Under the pieces are notes generated by a model. The model had not been told where the DNA came from and searched no databases. It saw nothing but the letters and a program-made list of their open reading frames with translations. DNA of 64,000 nt from assembly GCF_900111515.1 (NCBI RefSeq), contig NZ_FOHS01000003.1, positions 496,001 through 560,000 on the forward strand, given 5' to 3'. The position numbers and the translations under genes are program-made. The DNA comes from Hymenobacter actinosclerus (GTDB lineage: Bacteria; Bacteroidota; Bacteroidia; Cytophagales; Hymenobacteraceae). Positions 44,673 to 54,006 of this stretch are shown piece by piece; the first letter of the stretch is position 1, and every line of letters begins with the position of its first letter.

Positions 44673-45443
44673 TTAGGGCAAGCGGCGGCTATCGGCCACC
44701 ATGTAGGGTTGGTTGTGGTACTCGCGGATTTGCTCGCGGGTGCGCAGCTGCTGGCCCAGCAGGTCGAGCCGGATCTGCATGTTGCGGTTCATGGCCTCCA
44801 GCACCATTTCGGGCTCGGGGTTCTGGTAAAGCTCGGTTTTGAGCTGCTCGTACGCCTCATCCAGCGAAGCCAGTTCCTGCTGCCAGTCGGCCCGCGGCGC
44901 ATTGGCCGCAACGCCCTCATCGGCCTGGCGCAGCTCCTGCTGGCGCTCGGCCAGCTGCACGGCGTAGTAGGTTTCCATGCGCTGCACAGCACTGGCCAGC
45001 CGCTGCTCGGGACCAATAGAGGCCGGCGAAGCCAGTCCGGGCACGGTGTAAGGCGGCAGTTCGGGCGCTACCTCGGCCGGCAGCGCCGTAGTGGCTCCGG
45101 CTTGGGTCCAGCTGGCGGCCTGCGGCTGTTGCCAGGCCCAGGTGCCCAGCAGCAACAGCGTAGCCACAGCGGCGGCAATGCCGTAGGGCCGGGCCGAGCG
45201 AACGGCGGCCGTAGTCGTATCGGTGGCGAGGCCAGCGGCCCCAACCAGGGCGGCCGGCGCCGCGGGCGGGAACAGGGGCAGCACCCGGGAGGGCGCTGGT
45301 TCGGTGGGCAACGCGGGGGCGGCGGGAGCCGCGTCCAGGTCCTGGGCAATGGCTTCCCACAGGTCCGGGCGCGGCTCAAACGCGTCGAAATCGGCGCGGT
45401 TATGGTCCACGAAGGTTTCCAGTCCGGGGTTGATAATGTTCAT
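44673..45443 (-). CDS. Anti-sigma-factor-like membrane protein
   Basis: A 256-residue single-span protein. The N-terminal ~70 residues (MNIINPGLETFVDHNRADFD, then FEPRPDLWEAI) resemble the cytoplasmic part of Bacteroidota anti-sigma factors. A transmembrane helix (AAAVATLLLLGTWAW, ~90-108) follows, then a periplasmic region with coiled-coil character (ERQQELRQADEG). It lies between the ECF sigma gene and the DUF4097-like gene on the same strand, as expected. ATG 45443 is chosen over one 13 codons upstream because it aligns the conserved N-terminus. Confidence 0.75.
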   Translation of the reverse strand: MNIINPGLETFVDHNRADFDAFEPRPDLWEAIAQDLDAAPAAPALPTEPAPSRVLPLFPPAAPAALVGAAGLATDTTTAAVRSARPYGIAAAVATLLLLGTWAWQQPQAASWTQAGATTALPAEVAPELPPYTVPGLASPASIGPEQRLASAVQRMETYYAVQLAERQQELRQADEGVAANAPRADWQQELASLDEAYEQLKTELYQNPEPEMVLEAMNRNMQIRLDLLGQQLRTREQIREYHNQPYMVADSRRLP

Positions 45444-45664
45444 GGCAAAAGTAGGGGCGGAACCGGGCGGCTGGTCGGGCAAGGGGTGGGCCAGCGCCGC
45501 GCGGTATTGAATAGGCTGATTATGAAGAGTGAGAGAACGAAGTAGCCTTGCGGCATAACCGGCAGACTTACAGAAAAAACAACAGCGGTTGAATGGACCC
45601 GTGGGGTGGCGGTAGTGGCTGGGTTGAGCAGCTTTTCCCGGTCAGACTCTCTGCTGGCAGTGTA

Positions 45665-46225
45665 TCATAGGCCGTGCTGCCGGGCCAGTTCGAGGAGCTT
45701 CTTACGGGCCCGGCTGTATTGAGATTTAGAAGTGGATTCGCTGATGTTGAGAATACCGGCAATTTCGGCGTGGTCGTAGCCTTCGAGCAGATACAGCGTG
45801 AGCACCACGCGGTAGCCGTCGGGCAGGTCCTGTACGCAGCGGCGCACCACATCGGCCCGCCAGCTGGTTATTTCGGGTTCGGGGCCGTGGTCGGGCGCCT
45901 CGGCGGCGGCATCGTGCTGCTCGCCCAGCGGCACCAGGCTCAGGCGCCGGTTGCGCAGGCAGTTGATGCTTTTGTTGATGACGATGCGCTTGAGCCAGGA
46001 GCCGAACGACGAGTCGCCCTTGTAGCTGTGCAGCTCGCGGAAGGCGCTCAGAAACGCCTCCTGCAACACGTCCTCGGCCTCGGCGAAGTCGCCGGTGATG
46101 CGCAACGAGGCGTTGAACATGGCCTTGGAGTAGCGCTTGTAGATTTCGGCCTGGGCGCGCCGGTCGCCTAAGCGGCACCGCTCGACCAGCGGCGCGTTAA
46201 TGTCGGTGTAAGCAAAAGCCTCCAT
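45665..46225 (-). CDS. ECF-family RNA polymerase sigma factor
   Basis: A 186-residue ECF (extracytoplasmic function) sigma-70 factor. Region 2 has YSKAMFNASLRITGDFAEAE and DVLQEAFLSAFRELHSYKGD; region 4 has LPDGYRVVLTLYLLEGYDHA, then EIAGILNISESTSKSQYSRARKKL, a helix-turn-helix. Anti-sigma and effector genes follow downstream. ATG 46225 gives the standard ECF length; the longer reading starts in non-conserved sequence. Autoregulation is likely but not visible directly. Confidence 0.93.
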   Translation of the reverse strand: MEAFAYTDINAPLVERCRLGDRRAQAEIYKRYSKAMFNASLRITGDFAEAEDVLQEAFLSAFRELHSYKGDSSFGSWLKRIVINKSINCLRNRRLSLVPLGEQHDAAAEAPDHGPEPEITSWRADVVRRCVQDLPDGYRVVLTLYLLEGYDHAEIAGILNISESTSKSQYSRARKKLLELARQHGL

Positions 46226-46257
46226 AGGATGTGGCAGTAGCGGAACGAAAGAGTGGG

Positions 46258-46287
46258 GAAAGGTAAATATCCCACTTTCCGGGCAAA
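46258..46287 (-). promoter_or_regulatory. Promoter of the ECF sigma operon
   Basis: On the minus strand TTTG (46287-46284), 18 bases, then TACCTTTC (46265-46258): a good Bacteroidota promoter, 32 bases upstream of the sigma gene ATG. Confidence 0.5.
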
Positions 46288-46420
46288 CCGGCCCCGGGCC
46301 GGCGGGTAAGCAGCACAAAGACCAGCCGCCCGGCCGGTAGTTGCACCTGCGGCCCGCCATGGGTTCAGGCTGCAACCAGCCGCTGCTTACCTTGCTGCTC
46401 CTTAAAGCCTTTCCTGCACT

Positions 46421-46954
46421 ATGAAGTTTCTTCCGGCGCTACTTATTGTCGGCATCAACCTGACTGCCTGCCATAAAAAGGACGCCACGCCCACCATCGA
46501 CTTCGGCCCCAACGGCGGAATTACAGCACGCGATAATACGGGCTACCTACAGGGTTCTGCCGACCCGACCGACTGGACGCTGGATGAGACCTGGAATCAG
46601 CAGGAGCAGGACCTGTTTAAAGACCTGGGATTCAACCTGAATACGCCAGCAGTTAGTGGGGCGGCTCAGGCCTCCAGAATATTGGCTTGGCCTAATCCGG
46701 TTGGGGCGGGTCAGGTGAGCGTGAACTTTGAAAGCAACAGCCCCGTGGCGTTGAGTTTTGTCGTAGTAGATGCCAGGTACCAGGTAGTTCTGCCGCTGCA
46801 AACGTCCCCCAATCTCAGCCCTTACCACCAATATTCACTTGATGTAAGCGGCAATGGCTTCCGGCAGGGCAAGCTTTATCGTCTTTACTATGTGCTATAC
46901 GATGGCAAAATCCTTCATTACAAAGGCCACGGTGACATCAAAATCGGCCTTTAA
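46421..46954 (+). CDS. Hypothetical lipoprotein with PNP-type sorting-like segment
   Basis: A 177-residue putative lipoprotein: signal MKFLPALLIVGINLTAC with Cys near residue 17, an acidic N-terminal half, and a C-terminal half containing AWPNPVGAGQVSVNFESNSP. The PNP(V) segment plus the later YRLYYVLYDGK strand recall the type A C-terminal domain of the type IX secretion system, but it is internal and not conclusive. Its GC is lower than its neighbours'. A strong hairpin follows that serves both it and the convergent dehydrogenase gene. Confidence 0.6.
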   Translation: MKFLPALLIVGINLTACHKKDATPTIDFGPNGGITARDNTGYLQGSADPTDWTLDETWNQQEQDLFKDLGFNLNTPAVSGAAQASRILAWPNPVGAGQVSVNFESNSPVALSFVVVDARYQVVLPLQTSPNLSPYHQYSLDVSGNGFRQGKLYRLYYVLYDGKILHYKGHGDIKIGL

Positions 46955-46974
46955 CCATCCGCAGTAAAACGCCA

Positions 46975-47012
46975 AACGGCCCGCCCGGTAAAACCGGGCG
47001 GGCCGTTGTTTT
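46975..47012. terminator. Bidirectional terminator between convergent genes
   Basis: A perfect 15-bp GC-rich stem (46975-46989 with 46993-47007) with a 3-nt loop, then GTTTT on the plus strand, between the lipoprotein and the ALDH gene. Confidence 0.92.
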
Positions 47013-47030
47013 AACCTCAAAGCACGGCGG

Positions 47031-48629
47031 TTACACGTCGAACTTGATGCCCTGGGCCAGCGGCAGCGTGGTGCTGTAGTTGATGGTGTTGGTCTGGCGG
47101 CGCATGTACACTTTCCAGGCGTCGGAGCCGGATTCGCGGCCGCCGCCGGTTTCTTTCTCGCCACCAAACGCGCCCCCGATTTCGGCCCCGCTCGTGCCGA
47201 TGTTCACGTTGGCAATGCCGCAGTCGGAGCCGGCCTGGCTGAGGAAGGCCTCGGCCTCGCGCATGTTGAGCGTGAAGATGCTCGACGACAACCCCTGGCG
47301 CACCCCGTTTTGCAGGTCGATGGCGTTGGTTACGTCGCCGCTGTACTTGATGAGGTACAGAATGGGCGCGAAGGTTTCGTCCTGCACCGTGGCGTACTCG
47401 TTCTTGGCCTCCACGATGGCCGGCGTTACGTAGGTGCCGGTTTCGTAGCCTTCGCTTTCCAGCAGCTCGCCGCCAATGAGCAGCGTACCGCCTTCGCTCT
47501 GTACAGCCTTCAGCGCCTTCTGGAAGCCAACCACCGAATCCTTGTCAATCAGCGGGCCGACCAGCGTGCCCTCCTGCAGCGGGTGGCCGATGGGCAGGTT
47601 GGGGTAGATTTTGAGCAGGCGGGCCTTCACGTCGTCGTAAATCGAGTCGTGGATGATGAGGCGGCGGGTGCTGGTGCAGCGCTGGCCGCAGGTACCCACG
47701 GCCCCGAACACGATGCCCGGCATGGCAATGCTCAGGTCGGCGTGCTCGGTGAGGATGATGGCGTTGTTGCCGCCCAGCTCCAGCAGCGACTTGCCCAGGC
47801 GGGCGCCCACGGCCTCCCCTACTTTCTTGCCCATGCGGGTGCTGCCGGTGGCCGACACCAGTGGCAGGCGCCCATCAGCGGCCATTTTAGCCCCGATTTC
47901 GGCATCGCCAATGATGAGGTTGAAGATGCCCTCGGGCAGCTCGTTTTCTTCGAGCACGCTCTTGATGATGTGCTGCACGGCCACGCCCGTGAGCGGGGTT
48001 TTCTCGGAGGGCTTCCAGATGCAGGTGTCGCCGCAGACGGCGGCCAGCATGGCGTTCCAGCTCCACACGGCCACCGGAAAATTAAAGGCCGAAATGATGC
48101 CCACCACGCCCAGCGGGTGGTACTGCTCGTACATGCGGTGGGCGGGGCGCTCCGAGTGCATGGTCAGGCCGTGCAGCTGGCGCGAGAGGCCCACGGCGAA
48201 GTCGCAGATGTCAATCATTTCCTGCACTTCGCCCAGGCCTTCCTGCAGGATTTTGCCCATCTCGTAGCTCACCAGCTTGCCCAGGTCGTCCTTGTGGTCG
48301 CGGAGCTTGTTGCCAATCTGGCGCACGATTTCGCCGCGCTTGGGCGCCGGCACCAGCCGCCAGGTTTTAAACGCTTCCTGGGCCTTGGTTACCACGTGCT
48401 CGTAGTCGGCGGCCGTGGCCATGGCTACCGTGCCGATAACCTTGCCATCGGCGGGCGAATGGATGGTGCGGGTGTTCTGGCTGTCGGTGTTGCCCCACTC
48501 CAGGCCGGTGCTCCAGGCGGCGTTGTGGGCCTGTACGCCCAAATCGCGCAGCACCTGCCGGATGCCGTGGTGGTCGTGGTCCTGAACGTCGGTGCCGGTG
48601 GCAACTGCTTCTTCGAGTGCTTGCTTCAT
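47031..48629 (-). CDS. Aldehyde dehydrogenase family 7 (alpha-aminoadipic semialdehyde dehydrogenase-like)
   Basis: A 532-residue NAD-dependent aldehyde dehydrogenase of the ALDH7/antiquitin branch. Evidence: YHPLGVVGIISAFNFPVAVW, VWSWNAMLAAVCGDTCIWKP, SATGSTRMGKKV, the ELGGNNAII block with the general-base Glu, and GAVGTCGQRCTSTRR carrying the catalytic Cys. ALDH7 enzymes oxidise alpha-aminoadipic semialdehyde in lysine degradation. The rest of that pathway is not in the window. On the minus strand TAGCTTTG (48700-48693) is a good -7 box about 64 bases before the start. Confidence 0.9.
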   Translation of the reverse strand: MKQALEEAVATGTDVQDHDHHGIRQVLRDLGVQAHNAAWSTGLEWGNTDSQNTRTIHSPADGKVIGTVAMATAADYEHVVTKAQEAFKTWRLVPAPKRGEIVRQIGNKLRDHKDDLGKLVSYEMGKILQEGLGEVQEMIDICDFAVGLSRQLHGLTMHSERPAHRMYEQYHPLGVVGIISAFNFPVAVWSWNAMLAAVCGDTCIWKPSEKTPLTGVAVQHIIKSVLEENELPEGIFNLIIGDAEIGAKMAADGRLPLVSATGSTRMGKKVGEAVGARLGKSLLELGGNNAIILTEHADLSIAMPGIVFGAVGTCGQRCTSTRRLIIHDSIYDDVKARLLKIYPNLPIGHPLQEGTLVGPLIDKDSVVGFQKALKAVQSEGGTLLIGGELLESEGYETGTYVTPAIVEAKNEYATVQDETFAPILYLIKYSGDVTNAIDLQNGVRQGLSSSIFTLNMREAEAFLSQAGSDCGIANVNIGTSGAEIGGAFGGEKETGGGRESGSDAWKVYMRRQTNTINYSTTLPLAQGIKFDV

Positions 48630-48757
48630 GGAAAGGAAAATATGGGTGGGATTACGATTGCGGAAGAAAGAGGCAGCCGAAGCAGCCTGTTACAAAGCTA
48701 ACAAAAGCTTTCGGGGTGAGTTTTTGGTGCTCAGCCCCAAAGCCAGGCCAACACAAA

Positions 48758-48791
48758 AAACCCTGCCGCAGCAGCCGCCACGGCAGGGTTT
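48758..48791 (-). terminator. Terminator of the DegQ/HtrA gene
   Basis: An 11-bp perfect stem (48758-48768 with 48781-48791) followed on the minus strand by TTTTTT. Confidence 0.9.
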
Positions 48792-48845
48792 TGAGATTTT
48801 CAAGCGACAATCCGTATTTCAGGGCTCACTCGGAATCCGGACAAC

Positions 48846-50357
48846 TTACTGGGCTTGTCCGATAGGATAGTAGGCTTTGCGGCCGTCGGGGTACACGCCT
48901 TCTACCAGCGCGCCGTCGGTTTCTTTGGCGGCTTCGAGCAGGCGCTGCACGTCCTGAGGCTTTTCCACGCGGTTCTTGTCGATGCGGGTGATGATGAAGC
49001 CGTCGGCAATGCCGGTTTCGCGGAAGTTCGAGTCGCGGATACCGCTGATTTTGGCGCCACCCTCAATGCCCAGCTTGCCCTGCTCCTGGCGCGTTACCGG
49101 GCTCAGACTGGCGCCTTCGTACTTGATAGTGGTGGCGGCTACTTCCCGAATTACATCGGTGGTGCCGGTGGCATTGCGCAGGGTGGCCGTAGCCGTACGG
49201 CTGGAGCCTTCGCGCAGGTAGCTCACCTTTATTTTGTCGCCGGGGCGGAAGCGGGCCACCTGCTCCTGCAGCTGCGAGGCCGTGTTCACTTTCGCGCCGT
49301 TGATGGACGTAATCACGTCGCCTTCGCGCAGGCCAGCCTCGGCGGCACTGCTGCCTTTGCCGGCCCCTATCACGTACACCCCGTTCAGGGTGCTGAGCTT
49401 CTTTTCGGCGGCCAGCGTGGCGTCAATCTCGCGGATCTGCACACCCAGCAGGGCCCGCTGCACCACTTTATACTTCAGCAAATCGTCAATCACCTTGCTC
49501 ACAATGGAACTGGGCACGGCGAACGAGTAACCCACGAACGAGCCGGTTTGCGAGGCAATGGCCGAGTTGATGCCAATCAGGTCGCCGTTGAGGTTGACCA
49601 GCGCGCCGCCCGAGTTGCCGGGGTTCACCACGGCATCGGTCTGCAGAAACGACTCGATACCCATGCCATCCTCGCGGCGCAGGATGTTGATGTTGCGGCC
49701 CTTGGCCGAGATGATGCCGGCCGTTACGGTCGAGTTCAGGTTGAAGGGGTTGCCCACGGCCAGCACCCACTCGCCCACTTTGATGTCGTCGGAGTTGCCG
49801 TAGCGGATGAAGGGCAGGTTTTCGGCTTTCACCTTGAGCAGGGCCAGGTCGGTGTTGGGGTCTTTGCCCACCAGCTCGGCCTCGAACTTGCGCTTGTCGT
49901 CCATCACCACCTCAATCTTGCTGGCTTTGTCGATAACGTGGTTGTTGGTAACGATGTAGCCGTTGGCGGCAATGATAACGCCCGAGCCCGAGCCCTGCTG
50001 CGGACCCTGCTGGCGGCCACGGCCGCGGTACTGGTCGAAATCATCCCCAAAGAACTGGCGCAGGAAGGGGTCCATGCGCATGGCGGCGTCGTTCTGGCCC
50101 GACTGGGGCGAGTATTCCGTCATCACGTGCACCACGGCCGGCGTAACGGTGGCGGCGGCGGCCGTGAAGTTCAGGCCGTCGGGGATGGAGTAAGTGCTGC
50201 TTTTGAGGGCGCTGGTGTAGCGGACGTTGGGGTCGGCGGCCAGGGCCTGGGGCGAATTGTCGCGCTCCGGCTCGAGCAGCTTATAGCCGCCCACGGCCAC
50301 GCCTCCGCCCAGAATGGCGGAGCCCAGCAGGCCGAGCATCATTTGTTTTGCTTGCAT
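48846..50357 (-). CDS. DegQ/HtrA-family periplasmic serine protease
   Basis: A 503-residue HtrA protease and chaperone for misfolded envelope proteins. An N-terminal hydrophobic anchor or signal (~6-25) is followed by the trypsin-like domain with the triad His140 (TNNHVID), Asp170 (NTDLALLKV) and Ser249 (PGNSGGALV). Two PDZ-like domains occupy the C-terminal half (from around ALLGVQIREIDATLAAEKK). It probably works beside the foldases earlier in the window in envelope quality control. Standard length for the family. Confidence 0.95.
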   Translation of the reverse strand: MQAKQMMLGLLGSAILGGGVAVGGYKLLEPERDNSPQALAADPNVRYTSALKSSTYSIPDGLNFTAAAATVTPAVVHVMTEYSPQSGQNDAAMRMDPFLRQFFGDDFDQYRGRGRQQGPQQGSGSGVIIAANGYIVTNNHVIDKASKIEVVMDDKRKFEAELVGKDPNTDLALLKVKAENLPFIRYGNSDDIKVGEWVLAVGNPFNLNSTVTAGIISAKGRNINILRREDGMGIESFLQTDAVVNPGNSGGALVNLNGDLIGINSAIASQTGSFVGYSFAVPSSIVSKVIDDLLKYKVVQRALLGVQIREIDATLAAEKKLSTLNGVYVIGAGKGSSAAEAGLREGDVITSINGAKVNTASQLQEQVARFRPGDKIKVSYLREGSSRTATATLRNATGTTDVIREVAATTIKYEGASLSPVTRQEQGKLGIEGGAKISGIRDSNFRETGIADGFIITRIDKNRVEKPQDVQRLLEAAKETDGALVEGVYPDGRKAYYPIGQAQ

Positions 50358-50581
50358 GGGTATTGAGGACTTAAGGGTAAAATAGCAAGAGTTGAATTTA
50401 CGATGAAAAAGGCAAATAGACCAGTAAATGGTGCGGCGAGTCCTTTCTCCGGTGCTTCTACAACGTCAGATGCCCGGCCAATGGTGTCCGGTTGCACGGG
50501 CGTTCAGGGAATAAAACAGCCCGTTGGTAGATTGTTTCAGCCGAGCGGCACTCGCTGAGGACGTTAGCCGCTCAGTTAAGC

Positions 50582-50612
50582 AAAAAGGGCGCCCCGGTTG
50601 AGCGCCCTTTTT
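50582..50612 (-). terminator. Terminator of the hsp20 gene
   Basis: An 11-bp perfect stem (50582-50592 with 50602-50612), AAAAAGGGCGC / GCGCCCTTTTT, placed nine bases past the hsp20 stop. Nothing recognisable was found in 50358-50580 beyond a small GAGCGGC/GCCGCTC repeat. Confidence 0.9.
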
Positions 50613-50621
50613 GGTGAAGAT

Positions 50622-51056
50622 TTAGCGAACCTCGATTTGCAGCTTGCTCACCTTCTTGCTGTCGAAGGGCAGCGTCAGGTGCAGGATGCCGTTGGTAAGC
50701 TCGGCGCTGATGGCCGTTACGTCCACGGTATCAGGCAGACGGAAGGTGCGCGCGAACTTACCGTAGCCCGACTCGACGCGGCGGAATCTGGGGGCCTCTT
50801 CGGTGGCTTCCGGAGCCTTCCGCTCGCCGCTGACGGTGAGGCGGCCCTCCTGGAAGTCGATTTTCACGTCTTCCTTGGCCACGCCGGGCAGCACGAGCTG
50901 CAGCTGGAAGCCTTCGGGACCCTCCAGCACGTCGGCGGCGGGGTTGAACGATTCGGCGGGCTGGTTCTGGGCTGGCAGCGTATCGCGCAGCATTTCGTTG
51001 AGCGCCGAGTTGAAGGAAGTGCGGGCCGGACGGTTGTTATACAGCAAAGTTGCCAT
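50622..51056 (-). CDS. Hsp20/alpha-crystallin family small heat shock protein
   Basis: A 144-residue small heat-shock protein. The alpha-crystallin domain starts near residue 35: FNPAADVLEGPEGFQLQLVL, PGVAKEDVKIDFQEGRLTVS and the final FARTFRLPDTVDVTAISAEL, then LTNGILHLTLP, the typical family ending. Such proteins bind unfolded polypeptides as ATP-independent holdases in the cytoplasm. ATG 51056 (MATLLYNNRPA) was chosen over one 14 codons upstream. No CIRCE or known heat-shock operator was seen. Confidence 0.92.
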   Translation of the reverse strand: MATLLYNNRPARTSFNSALNEMLRDTLPAQNQPAESFNPAADVLEGPEGFQLQLVLPGVAKEDVKIDFQEGRLTVSGERKAPEATEEAPRFRRVESGYGKFARTFRLPDTVDVTAISAELTNGILHLTLPFDSKKVSKLQIEVR

Positions 51057-51255
51057 AGTAGTACAGAAAGTAAGGTTGAGGTTGAATAGCCGATTCACTA
51101 ACCGGCGACACCTCTACTCTCTAAATTCTGTACCAACCAAATTCCAATGCCATATTGACATCAAACAGTAACTACCACCCACCCAAGCAATCTAAAAAGG
51201 CTCTTAAATGCCTGAAACCGACATTACCCATGCGTCAATATGACACTACCGCCAG

Positions 51256-52086
51256 CTAGTGCTGAGTGGGCAGCGGCTGGCGGTCGGCAGCGAGGGCGGC
51301 GCGGCCCAGCGTAAAGCGCACGTCGAGGCCCACAGTGGGCGTGCGCAGATTGACGCTGCCGCCCGATACGGGGTTGCCGTTCTTGTCGAACTGCTGCAGG
51401 GCGTTAATGTACTGGGTTTGCGAGGCCACCCAGAGCGTGAAGTCGAAGCGCGGCGAGAGGCGGACCCCCACTTCGCCCCGCAGGTTGCCGAAATCCACGA
51501 ACCGCTCCTTCAATTGGTCCTCATCCCGCTGGAAGCGCAGGTAGGCCAGCGCTTCGTAGGCCACGCGGGGGCGCAGCTTCACGACAGAGCCTACTGCAAA
51601 CTCGCGGTCGAGGCCCAGGCGCAGGCGGGCATGGGCGCGGCTCTTGCTGTCGAGCGTGTTGCCGGTGCGGGCGGCGTACTCCACGGCCAGGCGCTGGGAA
51701 AAGTTTAGCGGGCCCAGCGGGGCGCGGTGCCGCAGCAGCAGCCCGGGAATGATGTTGCCGGCCAATCCCAAGTACTCGCCGTTGCCATTGCTTTCATTTC
51801 TTTCGGGCACCGCCCGCAGGGTAGCGCCCCAGCTCCAGCTTGGGTTCCAGAAGTGCTCGTAGCCCAGCCGCAGCTGCCCGTTGCTATAAGCGCCGCCGCC
51901 GTTCCTGGCCTGCCGCGCCCAGCTGACTCCCAGCAGCAGATAGTCGTTGCCGCTAAGGGTATATTCGGCCTGCACCTCGGGCAACACCAGCCAGTTGCCG
52001 GTATAGCGGGTCTGGGCGGCGGCGGGTCGGGCGGCTAATGCCAGCAGCGAAGTAGCTGCAACAGCAGAAAATAGGTGAATACGCAT
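51256..52086 (-). CDS. DUF2490-like outer membrane beta-barrel protein
   Basis: A 276-residue exported protein. The signal peptide (MRIHLFSAVAATSLLALAAR...AAAQ) is followed by alternating strands such as GNWLVLPEVQAEYTLSGND, YSNGQLRLGYEHFWN, ARLRLGLDREFAVG and FDFTLWVASQTQYINAL, ending in a strand near LDVRFTLGRA. This is the pattern of the DUF2490 barrel family of unknown function. ATG 52086 gives the signal peptide. Confidence 0.75.
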   Translation of the reverse strand: MRIHLFSAVAATSLLALAARPAAAQTRYTGNWLVLPEVQAEYTLSGNDYLLLGVSWARQARNGGGAYSNGQLRLGYEHFWNPSWSWGATLRAVPERNESNGNGEYLGLAGNIIPGLLLRHRAPLGPLNFSQRLAVEYAARTGNTLDSKSRAHARLRLGLDREFAVGSVVKLRPRVAYEALAYLRFQRDEDQLKERFVDFGNLRGEVGVRLSPRFDFTLWVASQTQYINALQQFDKNGNPVSGGSVNLRTPTVGLDVRFTLGRAALAADRQPLPTQH

Positions 52087-52179
52087 ACGTAAGGAGCAGC
52101 TATACAAAGACCCAGGGCCCATACTTCACTGGTGTTGAAAAAAGCTGAAACGCCTTCAGCCCAGGCAAACTACAACCGG

Positions 52180-53376
52180 CTATTTCTCCGCCAGCTCGCA
52201 CAGTGTTAACCAGGCCATCAGGCCGGGGCCAACTTCCAATGCGTGCGGGTCAACGTCGAAGGTGGGCGTGTGCACGGAAGCCGTGAGGCGGCCGCTGCCA
52301 TCGGCGGCGGCGGTGCCAAGGCGGTAGAAGCAGGCGTTGGCAGCCTGGCTGAAGTAGGCAAAGTCTTCGGCGGCCATCCACTGGTCGAGCTCTACCACAT
52401 TGTCCGCACCCAAGTACTCGATGGCGGCTTGCCCGGTGCGGGCCGTGAGGGCGGGCTCGTTTTCGAGGTAGGGGTAGCCGCGGCGGATTTCCAGCTCGCA
52501 GCGCGCGCCCATGCTCTCGGCCAGGCCCTCGCAGAGGCGGCGCAGGTGCTCGTGGGCCTCGTTGCGCCACTCCTCATTTAGCGTCCGGAAGGTGCCTTCC
52601 AGGTACACCTCGTTGGGAATGACGTTGGTGGCGCCCTGGGCCAGCACTTTGCCGAACGACAGCACCGAGGGCAGCTTGGGGTTGGCCCGGCGGCTCACAA
52701 TCTGCTGAGCCGCCACAATGATATGAGCCGCTACCAGCACCGGGTCCACGTTCTGCTCAGGCATGGCGCCGTGGCCGCCCTTGCCGCGCACGGTCAGGTA
52801 CAGCTCGTCGGTGCTGGCCATGTAGCGGCCGGCCCGCAGGCCCACCTTGCCGGCCGGCAGCATCGGAAAAACGTGCTGGCCCAGCACGCTGGCCGGCTTC
52901 GGATTCTCCAGCACGCCTTCGGCAATCATCAGCGAAGCACCGCCCGGCAGCCGCTCCTCACCCGGCTGAAACATGAGTTTTACGCTGCCCTCGAACTCGT
53001 CTTTCAGCGCCACCAGAATCCGGGCCGCGCCCAGCAGCGAGGCCGTGTGCACGTCGTGGCCGCAGGCGTGCATCACGCCCGGGTTCTGCGACTTGTAGGG
53101 CACCTCGTTCTGCTCCGTAATGGGCAGCGCGTCCATGTCGGCCCGCAGCGCCACTGTGCGGCTGCCGGGGTTGCGGCCCTCGATAACGGCCACCACGCCG
53201 GTGTTGGCAATGGGCTGGGGCTGCAACCCCAGCTGCCGCAGCTGCTCCGTGACAAAAGCCACCGTTTTATGCTCCTCAAACGACAGCTCGGGGTGCATGT
53301 GCAGGTGCTGGCGCAGCGCCACGGTGTCGGTGGCGGCTTCGGCCGCCAGCTGCTTCACGCGGGAGAGTAAGTCCAT
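52180..53376 (-). CDS. M20-family amidohydrolase (hippurate/IAA-amino acid hydrolase-like)
   Basis: A 398-residue amidohydrolase of the M20D group. Evidence: HLHMHPELSFEEHKT at the N-terminus, ADMDALPI, ACGHDVHTASLLGAARIL (metal ligands and the acidic residue), LMFQPGEERLPGGA, and a dimerisation insert (~190-295). Members hydrolyse N-acyl amino acids such as hippurate or IAA conjugates; the substrate here is unknown. The length is standard. Confidence 0.92.
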   Translation of the reverse strand: MDLLSRVKQLAAEAATDTVALRQHLHMHPELSFEEHKTVAFVTEQLRQLGLQPQPIANTGVVAVIEGRNPGSRTVALRADMDALPITEQNEVPYKSQNPGVMHACGHDVHTASLLGAARILVALKDEFEGSVKLMFQPGEERLPGGASLMIAEGVLENPKPASVLGQHVFPMLPAGKVGLRAGRYMASTDELYLTVRGKGGHGAMPEQNVDPVLVAAHIIVAAQQIVSRRANPKLPSVLSFGKVLAQGATNVIPNEVYLEGTFRTLNEEWRNEAHEHLRRLCEGLAESMGARCELEIRRGYPYLENEPALTARTGQAAIEYLGADNVVELDQWMAAEDFAYFSQAANACFYRLGTAAADGSGRLTASVHTPTFDVDPHALEVGPGLMAWLTLCELAEK

Positions 53377-53457
53377 TTCTTAAGCTGATAGCTGTTAGCT
53401 GAGAATCCTGCCATGCTGAGCAGCGCGAAGCATGACATCGTTCCGTCGTATCAGGAG

Positions 53458-54006
53458 TTAATACCCTGTCTTGTTGATAATCACCTGCATGGCTTCCAGT
53501 TCGGCGCGGGGGGCCAGGGGGCGCAGGCGCAACAGGGCCTGGGCGGCTTCGAGGCGGGTGAGGTAGTCGCCGATTTGCAGGCGGAAGATGGGGTTCTTGT
53601 AGGTCAGGTAGTCGGTTTCCTCGGGGTAGCGGCTGATGATGGCCCGGCGCACGCTCATGGCCTTGTCCTTTTCCAGCCCCACGTACGCCAGAATCCGGTA
53701 ACCCTGAGCATACTTCACGTTGCGGTTGCTGTACGACAAGTCGCGCAGCCGCTGCTCAATTTGCGCGTTTACCTGGTTGGTAGGCGGCACCGGCCGGGCG
53801 CGGGGAGCCGGCACGGCGGCCGTCGCTTTCGGCGCCGGAAACACCGGCCGGAACTGGCTCAGGTCCTCGGCCGGCAGCTGGCTGCTGCGGCGGGTAGTGT
53901 CGGCCGATGGCGCGGCCGGGCCCGAGGCGGCACAGGCGCCCAACGACAGCAGGCCACATAACAGCAGCACGTTACGAGACAGGGTCAGAGTCGTGGTCGG
54001 AGTCAT
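53458..54006 (-). CDS. SPOR-like lipoprotein
   Basis: A 182-residue lipoprotein: signal with lipobox LGAC, a Pro/Ala-rich linker (~45-75), then a C-terminal domain (~95-182) with NVKYAQGYRILAYVGLEKDK and NPIFRLQIGDYLTRLEAAQA, the pattern of SPOR (peptidoglycan-binding) repeats. It probably binds denuded glycan strands. The start overlaps the end of deoC by 35 bases, which suggests translational coupling; no later ATG fits. Confidence 0.75.
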   Translation of the reverse strand: MTPTTTLTLSRNVLLLCGLLSLGACAASGPAAPSADTTRRSSQLPAEDLSQFRPVFPAPKATAAVPAPRARPVPPTNQVNAQIEQRLRDLSYSNRNVKYAQGYRILAYVGLEKDKAMSVRRAIISRYPEETDYLTYKNPIFRLQIGDYLTRLEAAQALLRLRPLAPRAELEAMQVIINKTGY